A stretch of DNA of 64,000 bases. Origin: Burkholderia plantarii. Lineage in GTDB: Bacteria; Pseudomonadota; Gammaproteobacteria; Burkholderiales; Burkholderiaceae. The notes under the pieces were generated by a model. The model saw nothing but the letters and a program-made list of their open reading frames with translations. It was not told the DNA's origin and did not search any database. The DNA lies in the NCBI RefSeq assembly GCF_001411805.1, contig NZ_CP007212.1, forward strand, positions 3,720,001 to 3,784,000. The letters run 5' to 3'. This document shows positions 49,395 to 59,877 of this stretch, piece by piece (within the stretch, counting starts at the first letter, position 1; each line of letters begins with the position of its first letter). The position numbers were made by a program, and so were the translations under genes.

Positions 49395-50273
49395 ATGACC
49401 GATACCTCGCGCGCGTTGCGCAACTGCCTCGCCCCGGCAAAGCTCAACCTTTTCCTGCACATCACGGGCCGCCGCCCGGACGGTTACCATTCACTGCAGA
49501 CCGTGTTCCAGCTGCTCGACTGGGGCGACACGCTGCATTACGTGCGGCGCGACGACGGGATCGTCCATCGCGTCACCGAGGTGGCCGGCGTGCCCGAGGA
49601 CGGCGACCTCGTGGTGCGCGCCGCGCGGCTGCTGCAGGCGCATACGGGCACCACGTTCGGCGTCGACATCGAGATCGACAAGGTGCTGCCGATGGGCGCC
49701 GGCCTCGGCGGCGGCAGCTCGGACGCGGCCACCACGCTGCTCGCGCTGAACCGCCTCTGGCAACTGGATCTGCCGCGCGCCGAACTGCAGGCGCTGGCGG
49801 TGAAACTGGGCGCCGACGTGCCGTTCTTCGTGTTCGGGAAAAATGCGTTCGCGGAGGGTATCGGAGAAGCATTGGAGCAGGTAGAATTGCCGACTCGCTG
49901 GTTCCTGGTTGTGACGCCTCGAGTTCACGTACCGACCGCCGAAATATTTTCGGATAAGTCGTTGACAAGAAATTCGAAGCCAATCACAATTACGGACTTT
50001 CTTGCACAGCAAAGCAGCAAGGGTTGGCCAGACAGCTTCGGTCAAAACGACATGCAGGCGGTTGTGACAAAGAAGTACGCGGAAGTTGCAAAGGTGGTCG
50101 AAGCGTTGTATGATTTGACCCCCGCGCGGATGACCGGCTCTGGAGCTAGCGTGTTTGCAGCGTTCAGCAGCAGGGACGAAGCAGAAGCGGCGCAAGCCGA
50201 ACTGCCGGCCGGCTGGAACAGCGTAGTTACCGGAAGCCTGGGTACTCATCCCCTCTTTGCTTTCGCGTCATGA
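49395..50273 (+). CDS. ispE: 4-diphosphocytidyl-2-C-methyl-D-erythritol kinase
   Basis: IspE phosphorylates CDP-ME in the MEP isoprenoid pathway. The GHMP-kinase product (292 residues) shows [20 protein letters not shown], the ATP motif [18 protein letters not shown] near residues 100-117, and the C-terminal [17 protein letters not shown] 49395 matches the usual length; ATG 49380 is five codons earlier. The 3' half, from about 49850 to 50130, is visibly more AT-rich than the 5' half, yet protein motifs stay intact. The tRNA gene follows after ~50 nt. Confidence 0.95.
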   Translation: MTDTSRALRNCLAPAKLNLFLHITGRRPDGYHSLQTVFQLLDWGDTLHYVRRDDGIVHRVTEVAGVPEDGDLVVRAARLLQAHTGTTFGVDIEIDKVLPMGAGLGGGSSDAATTLLALNRLWQLDLPRAELQALAVKLGADVPFFVFGKNAFAEGIGEALEQVELPTRWFLVVTPRVHVPTAEIFSDKSLTRNSKPITITDFLAQQSSKGWPDSFGQNDMQAVVTKKYAEVAKVVEALYDLTPARMTGSGASVFAAFSSRDEAEAAQAELPAGWNSVVTGSLGTHPLFAFAS

Positions 50274-50325
50274 GTTTTGCTGCATCGGATGTCCTACACT
50301 TCCGGTGGAGTTCATAGTTGAGTGT

Positions 50326-50402
50326 AGGGGAGTCGCCAAGTTGGTCAAGGCACCGGATTTTGATTCCGGCATGCGAGGGTTCGAGTCCTTCCTCCCCTGC
50401 CA
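50326..50402 (+). tRNA. tRNA-Gln (UUG)
   Basis: A complete cloverleaf is visible: acceptor AGGGGAG pairing with CTCCCCT, D arm GCC...GGC, anticodon stem CCGGA/TCCGG around the loop TTTTGAT (anticodon TTG), a T arm with TTCGAGT, discriminator G and an encoded CCA. The position between ispE and prs is conserved in Burkholderia. Confidence 0.97.
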
Positions 50403-50444
50403 TCGTTTCTTCTGTCATTCCCGCCCCCAGCCCGAAGCAGGTTC

Positions 50445-51404
50445 ATGATGAGCAGCCATGACGGCCTGATGGTTTTCACTGGCAACGCAAACCCCGCGCT
50501 TGCACAGAAAGTCGTCGACAATCTCGGAATTCCTCTTGGCAAGGCCATGGTCAGCCGTTTCTCGGACGGCGAAATCCAGGTCGAAATCCAGGAAAACGTG
50601 CGCGGCAAGGATGTCTTCGTCCTGCAGTCGACCTGCGCACCAGCGAACGACAACCTGATGGAACTGATGATCATGGTCGATGCGCTCAAGCGCGCATCCG
50701 CAGGCCGGATCACCGCCGCCATCCCCTACTTCGGCTACGCACGTCAGGATCGCCGCCCGCGTTCGGCGCGCGTCGCGATCTCGGCGAAGATCGTCGCGAA
50801 CATGCTGGAAATCGCCGGCGTCGAGCGGATCATCACGATGGATCTGCATGCCGACCAGATCCAGGGCTTCTTCGACATTCCCGTCGACAACATCTACGCC
50901 ACGCCGATCCTGCTGGGTGACCTGCGCAAGCAGAACCACCCGGACCTGCTCGTCGTGTCGCCGGACGTCGGCGGCGTGGTGCGCGCTCGCGCGCTCGCCA
51001 AGCAGCTGAACTGCGATCTCGCGATCATCGACAAGCGTCGCCCGAAGGCGAACGTCGCCGAGGTGATGAACATCATCGGTGAAGTCGAAGGCCGCACCTG
51101 CGTGATCATGGACGACATGGTCGATACGGCAGGCACGCTCTGCAAGGCCGCGCAGGTGCTGAAGGAACGCGGCGCGAAGCGCGTGTTCGCCTACGCGACG
51201 CACCCGGTGCTGTCGGGCGGCGCGGCCGCCCGCATCGACGCGTCGGAGCTCGACGAGCTCGTCGTCACCGATACCATCCCGCTGTCGGCCGAGTCGCTCG
51301 GCTGCGCGAAGATCCGTGCGCTGTCGAGCGCCGATCTGCTCGCCGAAACGTTCGCGCGGATCCGCCGCGGCGATTCGGTGATGTCGCTGTTCGCCGAGTC
51401 CTGA
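50445..51404 (+). CDS. prs: Ribose-phosphate pyrophosphokinase (PRPP synthetase)
   Basis: Prs makes PRPP from ribose-5-P and ATP for purine, pyrimidine, His, Trp and NAD synthesis. The ~319-residue class I enzyme shows [40 protein letters not shown], the metal/catalytic region [20 protein letters not shown], and the PRPP loop [16 protein letters not shown]. Two adjacent ATGs (50445, 50448) are possible starts. A strong terminator follows. Confidence 0.97.
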   Translation: MMSSHDGLMVFTGNANPALAQKVVDNLGIPLGKAMVSRFSDGEIQVEIQENVRGKDVFVLQSTCAPANDNLMELMIMVDALKRASAGRITAAIPYFGYARQDRRPRSARVAISAKIVANMLEIAGVERIITMDLHADQIQGFFDIPVDNIYATPILLGDLRKQNHPDLLVVSPDVGGVVRARALAKQLNCDLAIIDKRRPKANVAEVMNIIGEVEGRTCVIMDDMVDTAGTLCKAAQVLKERGAKRVFAYATHPVLSGGAAARIDASELDELVVTDTIPLSAESLGCAKIRALSSADLLAETFARIRRGDSVMSLFAES

Positions 51405-51473
51405 TCACGGCGCGGCGCTTCGCGTAGCGCCGCACGCCCGGCACGCGAACCACGACGTATCCGGTTGTACGCG

Positions 51474-51503
51474 AAAAGCGAAGCGTCCGCGCTTCGCTTT
51501 TTG
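51474..51503 (+). terminator. Intrinsic terminator after prs
   Basis: A 12-bp perfect stem (AAAAGCGAAGCG / CGCTTCGCTTTT) with a TCCG loop is followed by T residues. Confidence 0.9.
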
Positions 51504-51540
51504 CACATCGGCCCGGAAGGACGAAACCCGGGCCGCATCA

Positions 51541-51580
51541 AGGGCCGAAAGGCCCCATTACACTGCCTGGTCGCGGGCAG
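51541..51580 (+). promoter_or_regulatory. Two hairpins in the rplY 5' leader
   Basis: The leader holds GGGCC-GAAA-GGCCC (a GNRA-capped stem near 51542-51555) and ACTGCC...GGCAGT (51561-51580), the second ending 5 nt before the GGAGAAAG ribosome-binding site. They could regulate translation of L25, but this is inference from position. Confidence 0.4.
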
Positions 51581-51595
51581 TCATTGGAGAAAGTC

Positions 51596-52210
51596 ATGAA
51601 AGTCGTCGCTTTCGAGCGTACTCTGCAAGGTACGGGTGCGAGCCGCCGCCTGCGTAACACCGGCAAGACCACGGGTATCGTGTACGGCGGTGAAGCAGCC
51701 CCGCAAATGATCGAACTCGATCACAACGCCCTGTGGCACGCCCTGAAGAAGGAAGCGTTCCACTCGTCGATCCTCGATCTCGAAGTGGCCGGCAAGTCGC
51801 AAAGCGTCCTGCTGCGCGACGTGCAATACCACCCGTTCCGCCAGCTCGTGCTGCACGTGGACTTCCAGCGCGTCGATGCCTCGAAGAAGCTGCACACGAA
51901 GGTGCCGGTCCACTTCCTGAACGCGGAAGTCAGCCCGGCGGTGAAGCTGTCGAGCGCGGTCGTCTCGCACGTCATCACCGAACTCGACGTCGAGTGCCTG
52001 CCGTCGGCCCTGCCGGAATTCCTCGAAGTCGATCTGTCGAAGCTCGAGGCCGGCCAGTCGATCCACGCCAAGGACATCGCGCTGCCGAACGGCGTCGCGC
52101 TGGTGGCACACATCGACGCGGAAAACCCCGTGATCGCGACCGCCACGATCCCGGCCGGCGCCGTCTCGGACGAAGCCGCTGCCGGCGAAGGCGAAACGCC
52201 GGCTGCCTGA
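51596..52210 (+). CDS. rplY: 50S ribosomal protein L25/general stress protein Ctc
   Basis: This 204-residue long-form L25 has an N-terminal 5S rRNA-binding domain ([20 protein letters not shown], then GIVYGG) and a C-terminal TL5/CTC beta domain ([37 protein letters not shown]). The acidic, Ala/Glu-rich tail is typical. ATG 51596 is chosen because GGAGAAAG is 6-8 nt upstream. It lies between prs and pth in the usual order. Two hairpins precede the ribosome-binding site. Confidence 0.96.
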   Translation: MKVVAFERTLQGTGASRRLRNTGKTTGIVYGGEAAPQMIELDHNALWHALKKEAFHSSILDLEVAGKSQSVLLRDVQYHPFRQLVLHVDFQRVDASKKLHTKVPVHFLNAEVSPAVKLSSAVVSHVITELDVECLPSALPEFLEVDLSKLEAGQSIHAKDIALPNGVALVAHIDAENPVIATATIPAGAVSDEAAAGEGETPAA

Positions 52211-52245
52211 GCCGCGTTCGCACCGTCTCGACAACGGTCCGAAGC

Positions 52246-52276
52246 AACCCGCCGCGGCTCGCCCGGCGGGTTTTTT
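52246..52276 (+). terminator. Intrinsic terminator after rplY
   Basis: The stem AACCCGCCG / CGGCGGGTT (loop about 9 nt) is followed by T6, 36 nt after the rplY stop codon. Confidence 0.9.
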
Positions 52277-52333
52277 CATTGTTGCGGCCCATGCTGCTCA
52301 CGCGGCCCGACCGGTCCCATCGACTTACTCATC

Positions 52334-52939
52334 ATGATCAAACTGATCGTCGGACTCGGCAATCCCGGCGCTGAATACACGGCGACGCGCCACAACGCCG
52401 GCTTCTGGTGCGTCGACCAGCTCGCGCGCGAAGCCGGCACGACGCTGCGCGACGAGCGCCGCTTCCACGGCCATTACGCGAAGGCGCGCCTGTACGGCGA
52501 GGAAGTCCACCTGCTCGAACCGCAGACCTACATGAACCGCTCGGGGCAGTCGGTCGTCGCGGTCGCGCAGTTCTTCAAGATCCTGCCCGACGAGATCCTC
52601 GTCGCGCACGACGAACTCGACCTGCCGCCCGGCGCCGTGAAGCTCAAGCTCGGCGGCGGCAGCGGCGGCCACAACGGGCTAAAGGACATCTCCGCGCATC
52701 TGTCCTCGCAGCAGTACTGGCGGCTGCGGATCGGCATCGGCCATCCGCGCGACCTGATTCCCGAGGGTTCGCGCGCCGGCGCGAAACCCGACGTCGCGAA
52801 CTTCGTGCTGAAGCCGCCGCGCCGCGAGGAACAGGACCTGATCGACGCGTCGATCGAGCGCGCGCTCGCGGTGATGCCGATCTTCGTGAAGGGCGAGGCC
52901 GAACGCGCCGTGATGCAGTTGCATCGCAATTCCGCCTAG
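52334..52939 (+). CDS. pth: Peptidyl-tRNA hydrolase
   Basis: Pth recycles peptidyl-tRNA dropped from ribosomes. The 201-residue product begins [24 protein letters not shown], which carries the catalytic His near residue 22. It also has [15 protein letters not shown] and the Asp in [24 protein letters not shown] context. HNGLKDI contains the Asn that binds substrate. It follows the rplY terminator, so it has its own or a readthrough promoter. hisC comes next. Confidence 0.97.
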   Translation: MIKLIVGLGNPGAEYTATRHNAGFWCVDQLAREAGTTLRDERRFHGHYAKARLYGEEVHLLEPQTYMNRSGQSVVAVAQFFKILPDEILVAHDELDLPPGAVKLKLGGGSGGHNGLKDISAHLSSQQYWRLRIGIGHPRDLIPEGSRAGAKPDVANFVLKPPRREEQDLIDASIERALAVMPIFVKGEAERAVMQLHRNSA

Positions 52940-53015
52940 CGCGGGCGCGCGCCGCGTTTTGCGCCACGCGCGCCCGGCGTGCGTTAATCTGCTCGTTTTC
53001 AGTCAGGAGTCCGTG

Positions 53016-54080
53016 GTGAGCCGTTATTGGAGCAACATCGTCGAGCAGCTCGTTCCGTATGTACCGGGCGAACAGCCCGCGCTCGCGAACCCCGTGAAGC
53101 TGAACACGAACGAGAACCCGTATCCGCCCTCGCCGCGTGTCGTCGAGGCGATCGCGCGCGAGATCGGCGCGGCCGGCGAAGCGCTGCGCCGCTACCCCGA
53201 TCCGCTCGCGCGCCGGCTGCGCGAGACGGTGGCCGCCCATCACGGCCTCGCGCCGGAGCAGGTGTTCGTCGGCAACGGCTCGGACGAAGTGCTGGCCCAC
53301 ACGTTCCAGGCGCTGCTGAAACACGACCGGCCGATCCGCTTCCCCGACATCACCTACAGCTTCTATCCGACCTACGCGCGCCTGTACGGCGTCGAGTACG
53401 AGGCGGTGCCGCTCGCCGACGATCTCTCGATTCGCGTCGAGGACTACCTCGGCGGCAACGGCGGCGTGCTGTTCCCGAACCCGAACGCGCCGACCGGCCG
53501 CGCGCTGCCGCTCGCCGACGTCGAGCGGATCGTGGCCGGCAATCCGGATGCGGTGGTGGTCGACGAAGCCTATGTCGATTTCGGCGCCGAATCGGCGATC
53601 GCGCTGATCGACCGCCATCCGAATCTGCTGGTCGTGCACACGACCTCGAAGGCGCGCTCGCTGGCTGGCATGCGCGTCGGCTTCGCGTTCGGCCAGGCGT
53701 CGCTGATCGAGGCGCTGAACCGCGTGAAGGACAGCTTCAACTCGTATCCGCTCGACCGGCTCGCGCAGGTGGCCGCGCAGGCCGCTTATGAAGACCGCGA
53801 GTGGTTCGAGTCGAGCTGCGCGCGCGTGGTCGCGAGCCGCGCCCGGCTCAACGCGGCGCTCGGGGCGCTCGGCTTCGAGATCGTGCCGTCGGCGGCGAAC
53901 TTCGTGTTCGCGCGCCATCCAGGGCACGACGCCGGCACGCTGGCCGCCGCGCTGAAGGCACGCGAGATCTTCGTGCGGCATTTCAAGTTGCCGCGCATCG
54001 ACCAGTACCTGCGGATCACGGTCGGCACCGACGCCGAATGCGACGTGCTGGTGGACGCGTTGCGCGAGTTGCTCGGCTGA
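53016..54080 (+). CDS. hisC: Histidinol-phosphate aminotransferase
   Basis: HisC transaminates imidazole-acetol phosphate in histidine biosynthesis. The 354-residue fold-type I PLP enzyme shows [48 protein letters not shown] and the PLP lysine in [15 protein letters not shown] near residue 217. The start is GTG 53016 (VSRYWSN) with CAGGAGT upstream. It is not in the main his operon here; a second hisC copy elsewhere is common in Burkholderia. Confidence 0.93.
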   Translation: MSRYWSNIVEQLVPYVPGEQPALANPVKLNTNENPYPPSPRVVEAIAREIGAAGEALRRYPDPLARRLRETVAAHHGLAPEQVFVGNGSDEVLAHTFQALLKHDRPIRFPDITYSFYPTYARLYGVEYEAVPLADDLSIRVEDYLGGNGGVLFPNPNAPTGRALPLADVERIVAGNPDAVVVDEAYVDFGAESAIALIDRHPNLLVVHTTSKARSLAGMRVGFAFGQASLIEALNRVKDSFNSYPLDRLAQVAAQAAYEDREWFESSCARVVASRARLNAALGALGFEIVPSAANFVFARHPGHDAGTLAAALKAREIFVRHFKLPRIDQYLRITVGTDAECDVLVDALRELLG

Positions 54081-54209
54081 GGGAGGACGGCTCCGCTCGA
54101 GCGGAGTCCGGAGGAAAGACCGGCAGGCGCCCGCCCGACGGCGGATTCGGTGCCGGTGCGGCCGGGCAGGAACGGCTCCGATGCCGGACGCCCGACGCGC
54201 GGCGCGCCG

Positions 54210-54865
<656 letters not shown>

Positions 54866-56188
54866 GTGATTTCCCGCATTTCCCGCTTCTTCACCCAGAT
54901 CGTGCATCGGGTGCTGCCCGACCCGCTGATCTTCGCGATCTTTCTGACCGTCATCACCTTCGTGCTCGCGTTCTCGCTCACGCCGAAGGCACCCGCCGAA
55001 CTCGTGCTGCTGTGGGGTAGCGGCTTCTGGAACCTGCTCGCGTTCACGATGCAGATGGCGCTAATCCTCGTGACCGGCCACGCGCTCGCCAGCTCCGGCC
55101 CGGTCAAGCGCCTGCTGGTCGCGCTCGCGAGCGCGCCGAAGACGCCGGCGCAGGGCGTGATGCTGGTCGCGTTCGTCGCCGGCGTGGCCTGCGCGATCAA
55201 CTGGGGCTTCGGCCTCGTGCTCGGCGCGATGCTCGCGCGCGAGGTCGCGCGGCGCGTGCCGGGCTCCGACTACCGCCTGCTCGTCGCCTCGGCCTACATG
55301 GGCTTCCTGACCTGGCACGGCGGCCTGTCCGGCTCGGTGCCGCTGGTCGCCGCGACCAAGGGCAACCCGATGGAGAAGGTGATCGGCCTGATCCCGGTCT
55401 CGCAGACGCTGTTCACCGGCTACAACGCGTTCGTCACGATCGGCCTGATCGTGATGCTGCCGTTCCTCGCGCGGCTGATGATGCCGAAGCCCGACGAGGT
55501 GGTGACGGTCGATCCGAAGTTGCTCGAGGATCCGCCCAGCTTCGAGCGCAAGCTCGCGCCCGGCGCGACTTGGGCCGAGCGCATGGAGGAAAGCCGCCTG
55601 CTGTCGCTGCTGGTCGCGCTGCTGTGCCTGGTGTTCCTCGTGATCCGCACGCGCACCAAGGGCTTCACGCTCGACATCGATACCGTCAACCTGGTGTTCC
55701 TCGCCGCCGGCCTGGTGCTGCACCGCACGCCGATGGCCTATGCGCGCGCGATCGGCGCGGCCGCGCGCGGCGCGGGCTCGATCATGATCCAGTTCCCGTT
55801 CTATGCGGGCATCCAGGCGCTGATGGATCATTCGGGCCTGGCCGGCGTGATCACCAACTGGTTCGTCGACATCGCCAACGTCCACACGTTTCCGCTGCTC
55901 GCGTTCCTGAGCTCGGCCGTGATCAACTTCGCGGTGCCCTCGGGCGGCGGTCACTGGGTCGTGCAGGGGCCGTTCGTGATGCCGGCCGCGCAGGCGCTCG
56001 GCGCCGATCTCGGCAAGTCCGCGATGGCGATCGCCTACGGAGAGGCCTGGACCAACATGGCCCAGCCGTTCTGGGCGCTGCCCGCGCTCGCGATCGCCGG
56101 GCTCGGCGTGCGCGACATCATGGGCTACTGCGTGACGGCGCTGCTGTTCTCGGGCGTGGTGTTCGTCGCGGGGCTGTACCTGTTCTGA
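54866..56188 (+). CDS. Short-chain fatty acid transporter (AtoE-like)
   Basis: This 440-residue inner-membrane protein has ~11-12 TM segments and belongs to the AtoE/TIGR00366-type short-chain fatty-acid permeases: LPDPLIFAIFLTVITFVLAF at the start, AINWGFGLVLGAMLAREVAR, TWHGGLSGSVPLVAAT, FPFYAGIQALMDHSGLA and VPSGGGHWVVQGPFVMPAA. It should take up acetoacetate, butyrate or similar acids. GTG 54866 follows a perfect AGGAGGAG. It breaks the usual ferredoxin-coaD adjacency, consistent with a lineage-specific insertion, but its composition is host-like. Confidence 0.85.
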   Translation: MISRISRFFTQIVHRVLPDPLIFAIFLTVITFVLAFSLTPKAPAELVLLWGSGFWNLLAFTMQMALILVTGHALASSGPVKRLLVALASAPKTPAQGVMLVAFVAGVACAINWGFGLVLGAMLAREVARRVPGSDYRLLVASAYMGFLTWHGGLSGSVPLVAATKGNPMEKVIGLIPVSQTLFTGYNAFVTIGLIVMLPFLARLMMPKPDEVVTVDPKLLEDPPSFERKLAPGATWAERMEESRLLSLLVALLCLVFLVIRTRTKGFTLDIDTVNLVFLAAGLVLHRTPMAYARAIGAAARGAGSIMIQFPFYAGIQALMDHSGLAGVITNWFVDIANVHTFPLLAFLSSAVINFAVPSGGGHWVVQGPFVMPAAQALGADLGKSAMAIAYGEAWTNMAQPFWALPALAIAGLGVRDIMGYCVTALLFSGVVFVAGLYLF

Positions 56189-56198
56189 GTGAGCAGGC

Positions 56199-56220
56199 GG
56201 CCTCCCGATTACGGGAGGCC
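56199..56220. other. Perfect 9-bp hairpin after the permease gene
   Basis: GGCCTCCCG and CGGGAGGCC with an ATTA loop lie 11 nt after the stop codon. No T run follows on either strand, so it may act as a Rho-independent-like pause or an mRNA 3' stabiliser. Confidence 0.6.
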
Positions 56221-56342
56221 GGACCCGCGCGAACGCCGCACGGGTACTGGTCCGGAAAGGGGAAAAGGCGGGCCTGCCGGCGCGCCTCGCACCGCCCGGG
56301 CCGGGCGACTGCCGGCGCCGGAGCGCGAATGCGTGGAAGATG

Positions 56343-56843
56343 TCAGGCGGCCGGCGTCTGGCCCATCGCGGCCACTTTTTCCGTCAGCCATTTCTCGACC
56401 GACGGGAACACGAACTTGCTGACGTCGCCGCCCAGTTGCGCGATCTCGCGCACGATCGTGCCCGAGATGAACTGGTATTGATCGGACGGCGTCATGAACA
56501 TGGTCTCGACGTCGGGCAGCAGATAGCGGTTCATGCCGGCCATCTGGAACTCGTACTCGAAATCGGACACGGCGCGCAGCCCGCGGACGATCACGCGTGC
56601 GTTGTTGGCGCGCACGAAATCCTTCAGGAGCCCGGTGAAGCCCATCACCTTCACGTTCGGGTAATGGCCGAGCACCTCGTTCGCGATCTTCAGGCGCTCC
56701 TCGAGCGAGAAGAACGGCTTCTTCGCCCGGCTGTCGGCCACGCCGACGACGAGCGTGTCAAAAATGCTCGATGCGCGCCGCACGAGATCCTCGTGCCCGC
56801 GCGTGAGCGGATCGAACGTACCCGGGTACACGGCGACTACCAT
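56343..56843 (-). CDS. coaD: Phosphopantetheine adenylyltransferase
   Basis: CoaD converts 4'-phosphopantetheine and ATP to dephospho-CoA. The 166-residue hexameric enzyme shows [19 protein letters not shown] with the T/HxGH motif, [33 protein letters not shown] and [17 protein letters not shown]. It is 110 nt downstream of rsmD on the same strand, the conserved pairing. Convergent with the permease gene. Confidence 0.97.
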   Translation of the reverse strand: MVVAVYPGTFDPLTRGHEDLVRRASSIFDTLVVGVADSRAKKPFFSLEERLKIANEVLGHYPNVKVMGFTGLLKDFVRANNARVIVRGLRAVSDFEYEFQMAGMNRYLLPDVETMFMTPSDQYQFISGTIVREIAQLGGDVSKFVFPSVEKWLTEKVAAMGQTPAA

Positions 56844-56953
56844 GTCGCTCCTCCTGTGATCATGCGATTGGGGCGGCGGCGATACGGATCACGGCCGCCA
56901 CCACGATGGGCGCGCGTCGCGCGTCGCGCGCGGCGCCTCGTTTGGAACGCGCA

Positions 56954-57568
56954 TTATTCATCATTTTCGCGTTGCAGCAAATGATAGCGGACCGCGCCCG
57001 CCTTGCCCTCGCGCGTCACGGTCCAGCCCGCCAGCACCTCGCGGGCGGCGGGGTCGAGCGCGTCGCCCGACTCCACGTACAGGTGGCCGCCCGGCGCGAC
57101 GAGCTTCACGGCCAGCGCGAGCGCGCGCTCGAACAGCTCGGCGTCGGCAAACGGCGGATCGAGGAACACCACGTCGAACGAGCCGGGCGCCAGGCCGGCC
57201 GCGAGCCGCAGCGCATCGGCCTCGGCCACCTCGACGGCGCGCGCCGAGAGCTTGTCGCGAATCACGCGCAGCTGCTCCGCGGCACGCGCGTTGCGCTCCA
57301 CCATCACGACGCTTGCCGCGCCGCGCGAGGCGGCCTCGAAGCCGAGCGCGCCGGTGCCGGCGAACAGGTCGAGGCAGCGCCGGCCGTCGAGATCCTGGCC
57401 GAGCCAGTTGAACAGCGTCTCGCGCACGCGATCGGGCGTCGGGCGCAGCCCGTCGAGGTCGAGCACCGGCAGCGGCGTGCGCTTCCACTGGCCGCCGATG
57501 ATGCGGATCGCGTGCGGCTTGCCGCGGCTGGCGCCGGCCGACGGGCGGGCGGAGGGCGAACGGGACAT
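56954..57568 (-). CDS. rsmD: 16S rRNA (guanine966-N2)-methyltransferase RsmD
   Basis: RsmD methylates G966 of 16S rRNA. The 204-residue Rossmann methyltransferase shows IRIIGGQWKRTPL, RPTPDRVRETLFNWL, the SAM motif DLFAGTGALGFEAASRG and the catalytic DPPFAD in VVFLDPPF. ATG 57568 was chosen at the family N-terminus; a longer upstream frame is low-complexity. It is divergent from ftsY, as in most proteobacteria. Confidence 0.94.
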   Translation of the reverse strand: MSRSPSARPSAGASRGKPHAIRIIGGQWKRTPLPVLDLDGLRPTPDRVRETLFNWLGQDLDGRRCLDLFAGTGALGFEAASRGAASVVMVERNARAAEQLRVIRDKLSARAVEVAEADALRLAAGLAPGSFDVVFLDPPFADAELFERALALAVKLVAPGGHLYVESGDALDPAAREVLAGWTVTREGKAGAVRYHLLQRENDE

Positions 57569-57756
57569 ACGGAATCGGGTCGAACGGGACGAAACGGGTG
57601 GATCGGCGCGGCCCCGGGCCGCGAACAGGCGCACGTTACCACAGCCGGCGCAGCGCTTCGCCGCTGCCCGCGCGGCGCGCCTGATAAAATCTCCCGTTTC
57701 GGGCGCCGGCCACGGCCGCCGCGCTGCCGATCCCTCTTCCCCCAAGCCAGCAGACC

Positions 57757-58914
57757 ATGTTCAGCTTCTTCAAACGATTGATCGGCTCGAAGGCCGACGA
57801 CGCGTCGCAGGACGCGCCGGCGGCCGACGAGCAAGGCAGCGCGGCTCACGCGCCGGACCCGGCCGAAGATGCCGCCGCGCCCGCGCCGGCACACGCCGCC
57901 GAGCCGGCCACCGGGGCCGCTGTCGAGCCTGCTTCGGAACCGGCCCCCGCCACCGCCGACGCCTCACCCGCCAGCGCCGTCGAGATCGTGCCGCCGCCCG
58001 CGCCCGAACCGGCCGCGAAGAAATCCTGGATCGCGCGGCTGCGCTCGGGTCTCTCGAAGACGAGCACGAGCCTCACCAGCGTGTTCGTCAACACCAAGAT
58101 CGACGACGAACTCTACGAGGAACTCGAGGCCGCGCTGCTGATGTCCGACGCCGGCATCGACGCGACCGAATACCTGCTCGGCACGCTGCGCGAGAAGGTG
58201 CGCGCCGAACGCCTGAGCGATCCGCTGCAGGTGAAGGCCGCGCTGCGCGCGCTGCTCGTCGACCTGCTCGAGCCGCTCGAGAAGTCGCTGATGCTGGGCC
58301 GCGCCCAGCCGCTCGTGATGATGATCGCGGGCGTCAACGGCGCCGGCAAGACCACCAGCATCGGCAAGCTCGCCAAGCACCTGCAGCAATTCGACCAGTC
58401 GGTGCTGCTGGCGGCCGGCGACACGTTCCGTGCCGCCGCGCGCGAGCAGCTCGCGATCTGGGGCGAGCGCAACAACGTGACGGTGGTGCAGCAGGAAAGC
58501 GGCGATCCGGCCGCCGTGATCTTCGACGCGGTCGGCGCCGCGCGCGCGCGCAAGATCGACGTGGTGATGGCCGACACCGCAGGCCGGCTGCCCACGCAGT
58601 TGCACCTGATGGAAGAACTGCGCAAGGTCAAGCGCGTGATCGGCAAGGCGCAGAGCGACGCGCCGCACGAGGTGCTGCTCGTGATCGACGCGAACACCGG
58701 ACAGAACGCGCTCGCGCAGGTCAAGGCGTTCGACGACGCGCTGGGCCTCACCGGGCTCATCGTCACCAAGCTCGACGGCACCGCGAAGGGCGGCATTCTC
58801 GCCGCGATCGCGCGCCAGCGGCCGGTGCCCGTCTACTTCATCGGGGTCGGCGAGAAGGTCGAGGACCTGCAGCCGTTCAGCGCCGAGGAATTCGCCGACG
58901 CGCTGCTCGGCTGA
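57757..58914 (+). CDS. ftsY: Signal recognition particle receptor FtsY
   Basis: FtsY docks ribosome-SRP complexes at the inner membrane. The 385-residue product has an N-terminal amphipathic segment (MFSFFKRLIG), an Ala/Pro/Glu-rich acidic A domain to about residue 85, and then the N and G domains: [18 protein letters not shown] (P loop), AAGDTFRAAAREQL, DTAGRLPTQ and TKLDGTAKGG. It starts at ATG 57757. It is divergent from rsmD across ~190 nt. Confidence 0.97.
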   Translation: MFSFFKRLIGSKADDASQDAPAADEQGSAAHAPDPAEDAAAPAPAHAAEPATGAAVEPASEPAPATADASPASAVEIVPPPAPEPAAKKSWIARLRSGLSKTSTSLTSVFVNTKIDDELYEELEAALLMSDAGIDATEYLLGTLREKVRAERLSDPLQVKAALRALLVDLLEPLEKSLMLGRAQPLVMMIAGVNGAGKTTSIGKLAKHLQQFDQSVLLAAGDTFRAAAREQLAIWGERNNVTVVQQESGDPAAVIFDAVGAARARKIDVVMADTAGRLPTQLHLMEELRKVKRVIGKAQSDAPHEVLLVIDANTGQNALAQVKAFDDALGLTGLIVTKLDGTAKGGILAAIARQRPVPVYFIGVGEKVEDLQPFSAEEFADALLG

Positions 58915-59019
58915 GGCCGCGCGCGTCGTGCTTCACGGCCGGTGGGCGGCCATCGTGGCCGCCGCGGCCGGAGCGCCCCCATCAGGACGCTCCGGCGTCC
59001 TGTTTGGTTTGTTGTCCCG

Positions 59020-59664
59020 CTATTCGGCGTCCGGCTGCGCCTCCGGTGCCGCCGCGCGAAACGCGTCGAGCGTCATCGCGTGATCGTGGATCCGCACCAG
59101 CGTCGGATACGGCGCCAGGTCCACGCCGAAGCGCTGCGCGTTGTAGAGCTGCGGAATCAGGCAGCAGTCGGCAATCGTAGGCGTGTTGCCATACGCCAGC
59201 CGGCCGGTGCGCGGGTCGTTCGCGAGCCGCGTTTCGAGCGTCGCGAAGCCCTCCGTGATCCAGTGCCGGTACCAGGCGTTTTTCGCCTCGTCGGCCACGC
59301 CGAGCGTGCGTTTCAGGTAGCGCAGCACACGCAGGTTGTCGAGCGGATGGATCTCGCAGGCGATCTGCAGCGCGATCGCGCGCACGCAGGCGCGTTCGGC
59401 CGGCGCGCGCGGCAGCAGCGGCGGCTCGGGCGCGATCTCGTCGAGATACTCGATGATCGCGAGCGACTGCTGCCGCGTGGTGTCGCCGTCGACCAGGGTC
59501 GGCACCAGCGCGTCGGGATTCAGCGCGCGATAATCGTCGCGTAGCTGTTCGCCGCCGCCGCGCAGCATGTGGACGGCGCGATAGTCGAACGGCAGGCCTT
59601 TCAGGTGCAGCGCGATGCGCACGCGGTACGACGCCGAACTGCGGAAATAACCATACAGCTCCAT
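59020..59664 (-). CDS. maiA: Maleylacetoacetate isomerase (zeta-class GST)
   Basis: MaiA isomerises maleylacetoacetate to fumarylacetoacetate in tyrosine/phenylalanine or gentisate-type catabolism, using glutathione. The 214-residue product has the N-terminal thioredoxin fold with the zeta motif YFRSSASYRVRIAL near residues 6-19, LVDGDTTRQQSLAIIEYLDE, and the helical domain GNTPTIADCCLIPQLYNAQRF. No other catabolic genes are adjacent, so it acts with genes elsewhere. It may alternatively be a maleylpyruvate isomerase. Confidence 0.9.
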   Translation of the reverse strand: MELYGYFRSSASYRVRIALHLKGLPFDYRAVHMLRGGGEQLRDDYRALNPDALVPTLVDGDTTRQQSLAIIEYLDEIAPEPPLLPRAPAERACVRAIALQIACEIHPLDNLRVLRYLKRTLGVADEAKNAWYRHWITEGFATLETRLANDPRTGRLAYGNTPTIADCCLIPQLYNAQRFGVDLAPYPTLVRIHDHAMTLDAFRAAAPEAQPDAE

Positions 59665-59877
59665 CGCTTGCCCTCCTGCGGATAACGATCGCGTGTTGTG
59701 CCGACTGCGGTGCCGACCGCGGCGCCGCCGTCAGTGCCGGCTTCGGCCACGCCGACGCGCCGGCGGCACGGCGCCGGCGCGCTTGCAAGAATGCCGCAAA
59801 TGCGATAATCAGTGGGCTTCCCGCATACCCAGGGCGGCCGCGCCGGACCGGCGCCGCGCCCAAGCCTCCACGCCTCG

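Noticed and set aside
51541..51580. rplY leader as a 5S rRNA mimic
   Set aside because: I could not match it to the 5S loop E that L25 binds; kept only as an unexplained pair of hairpins.
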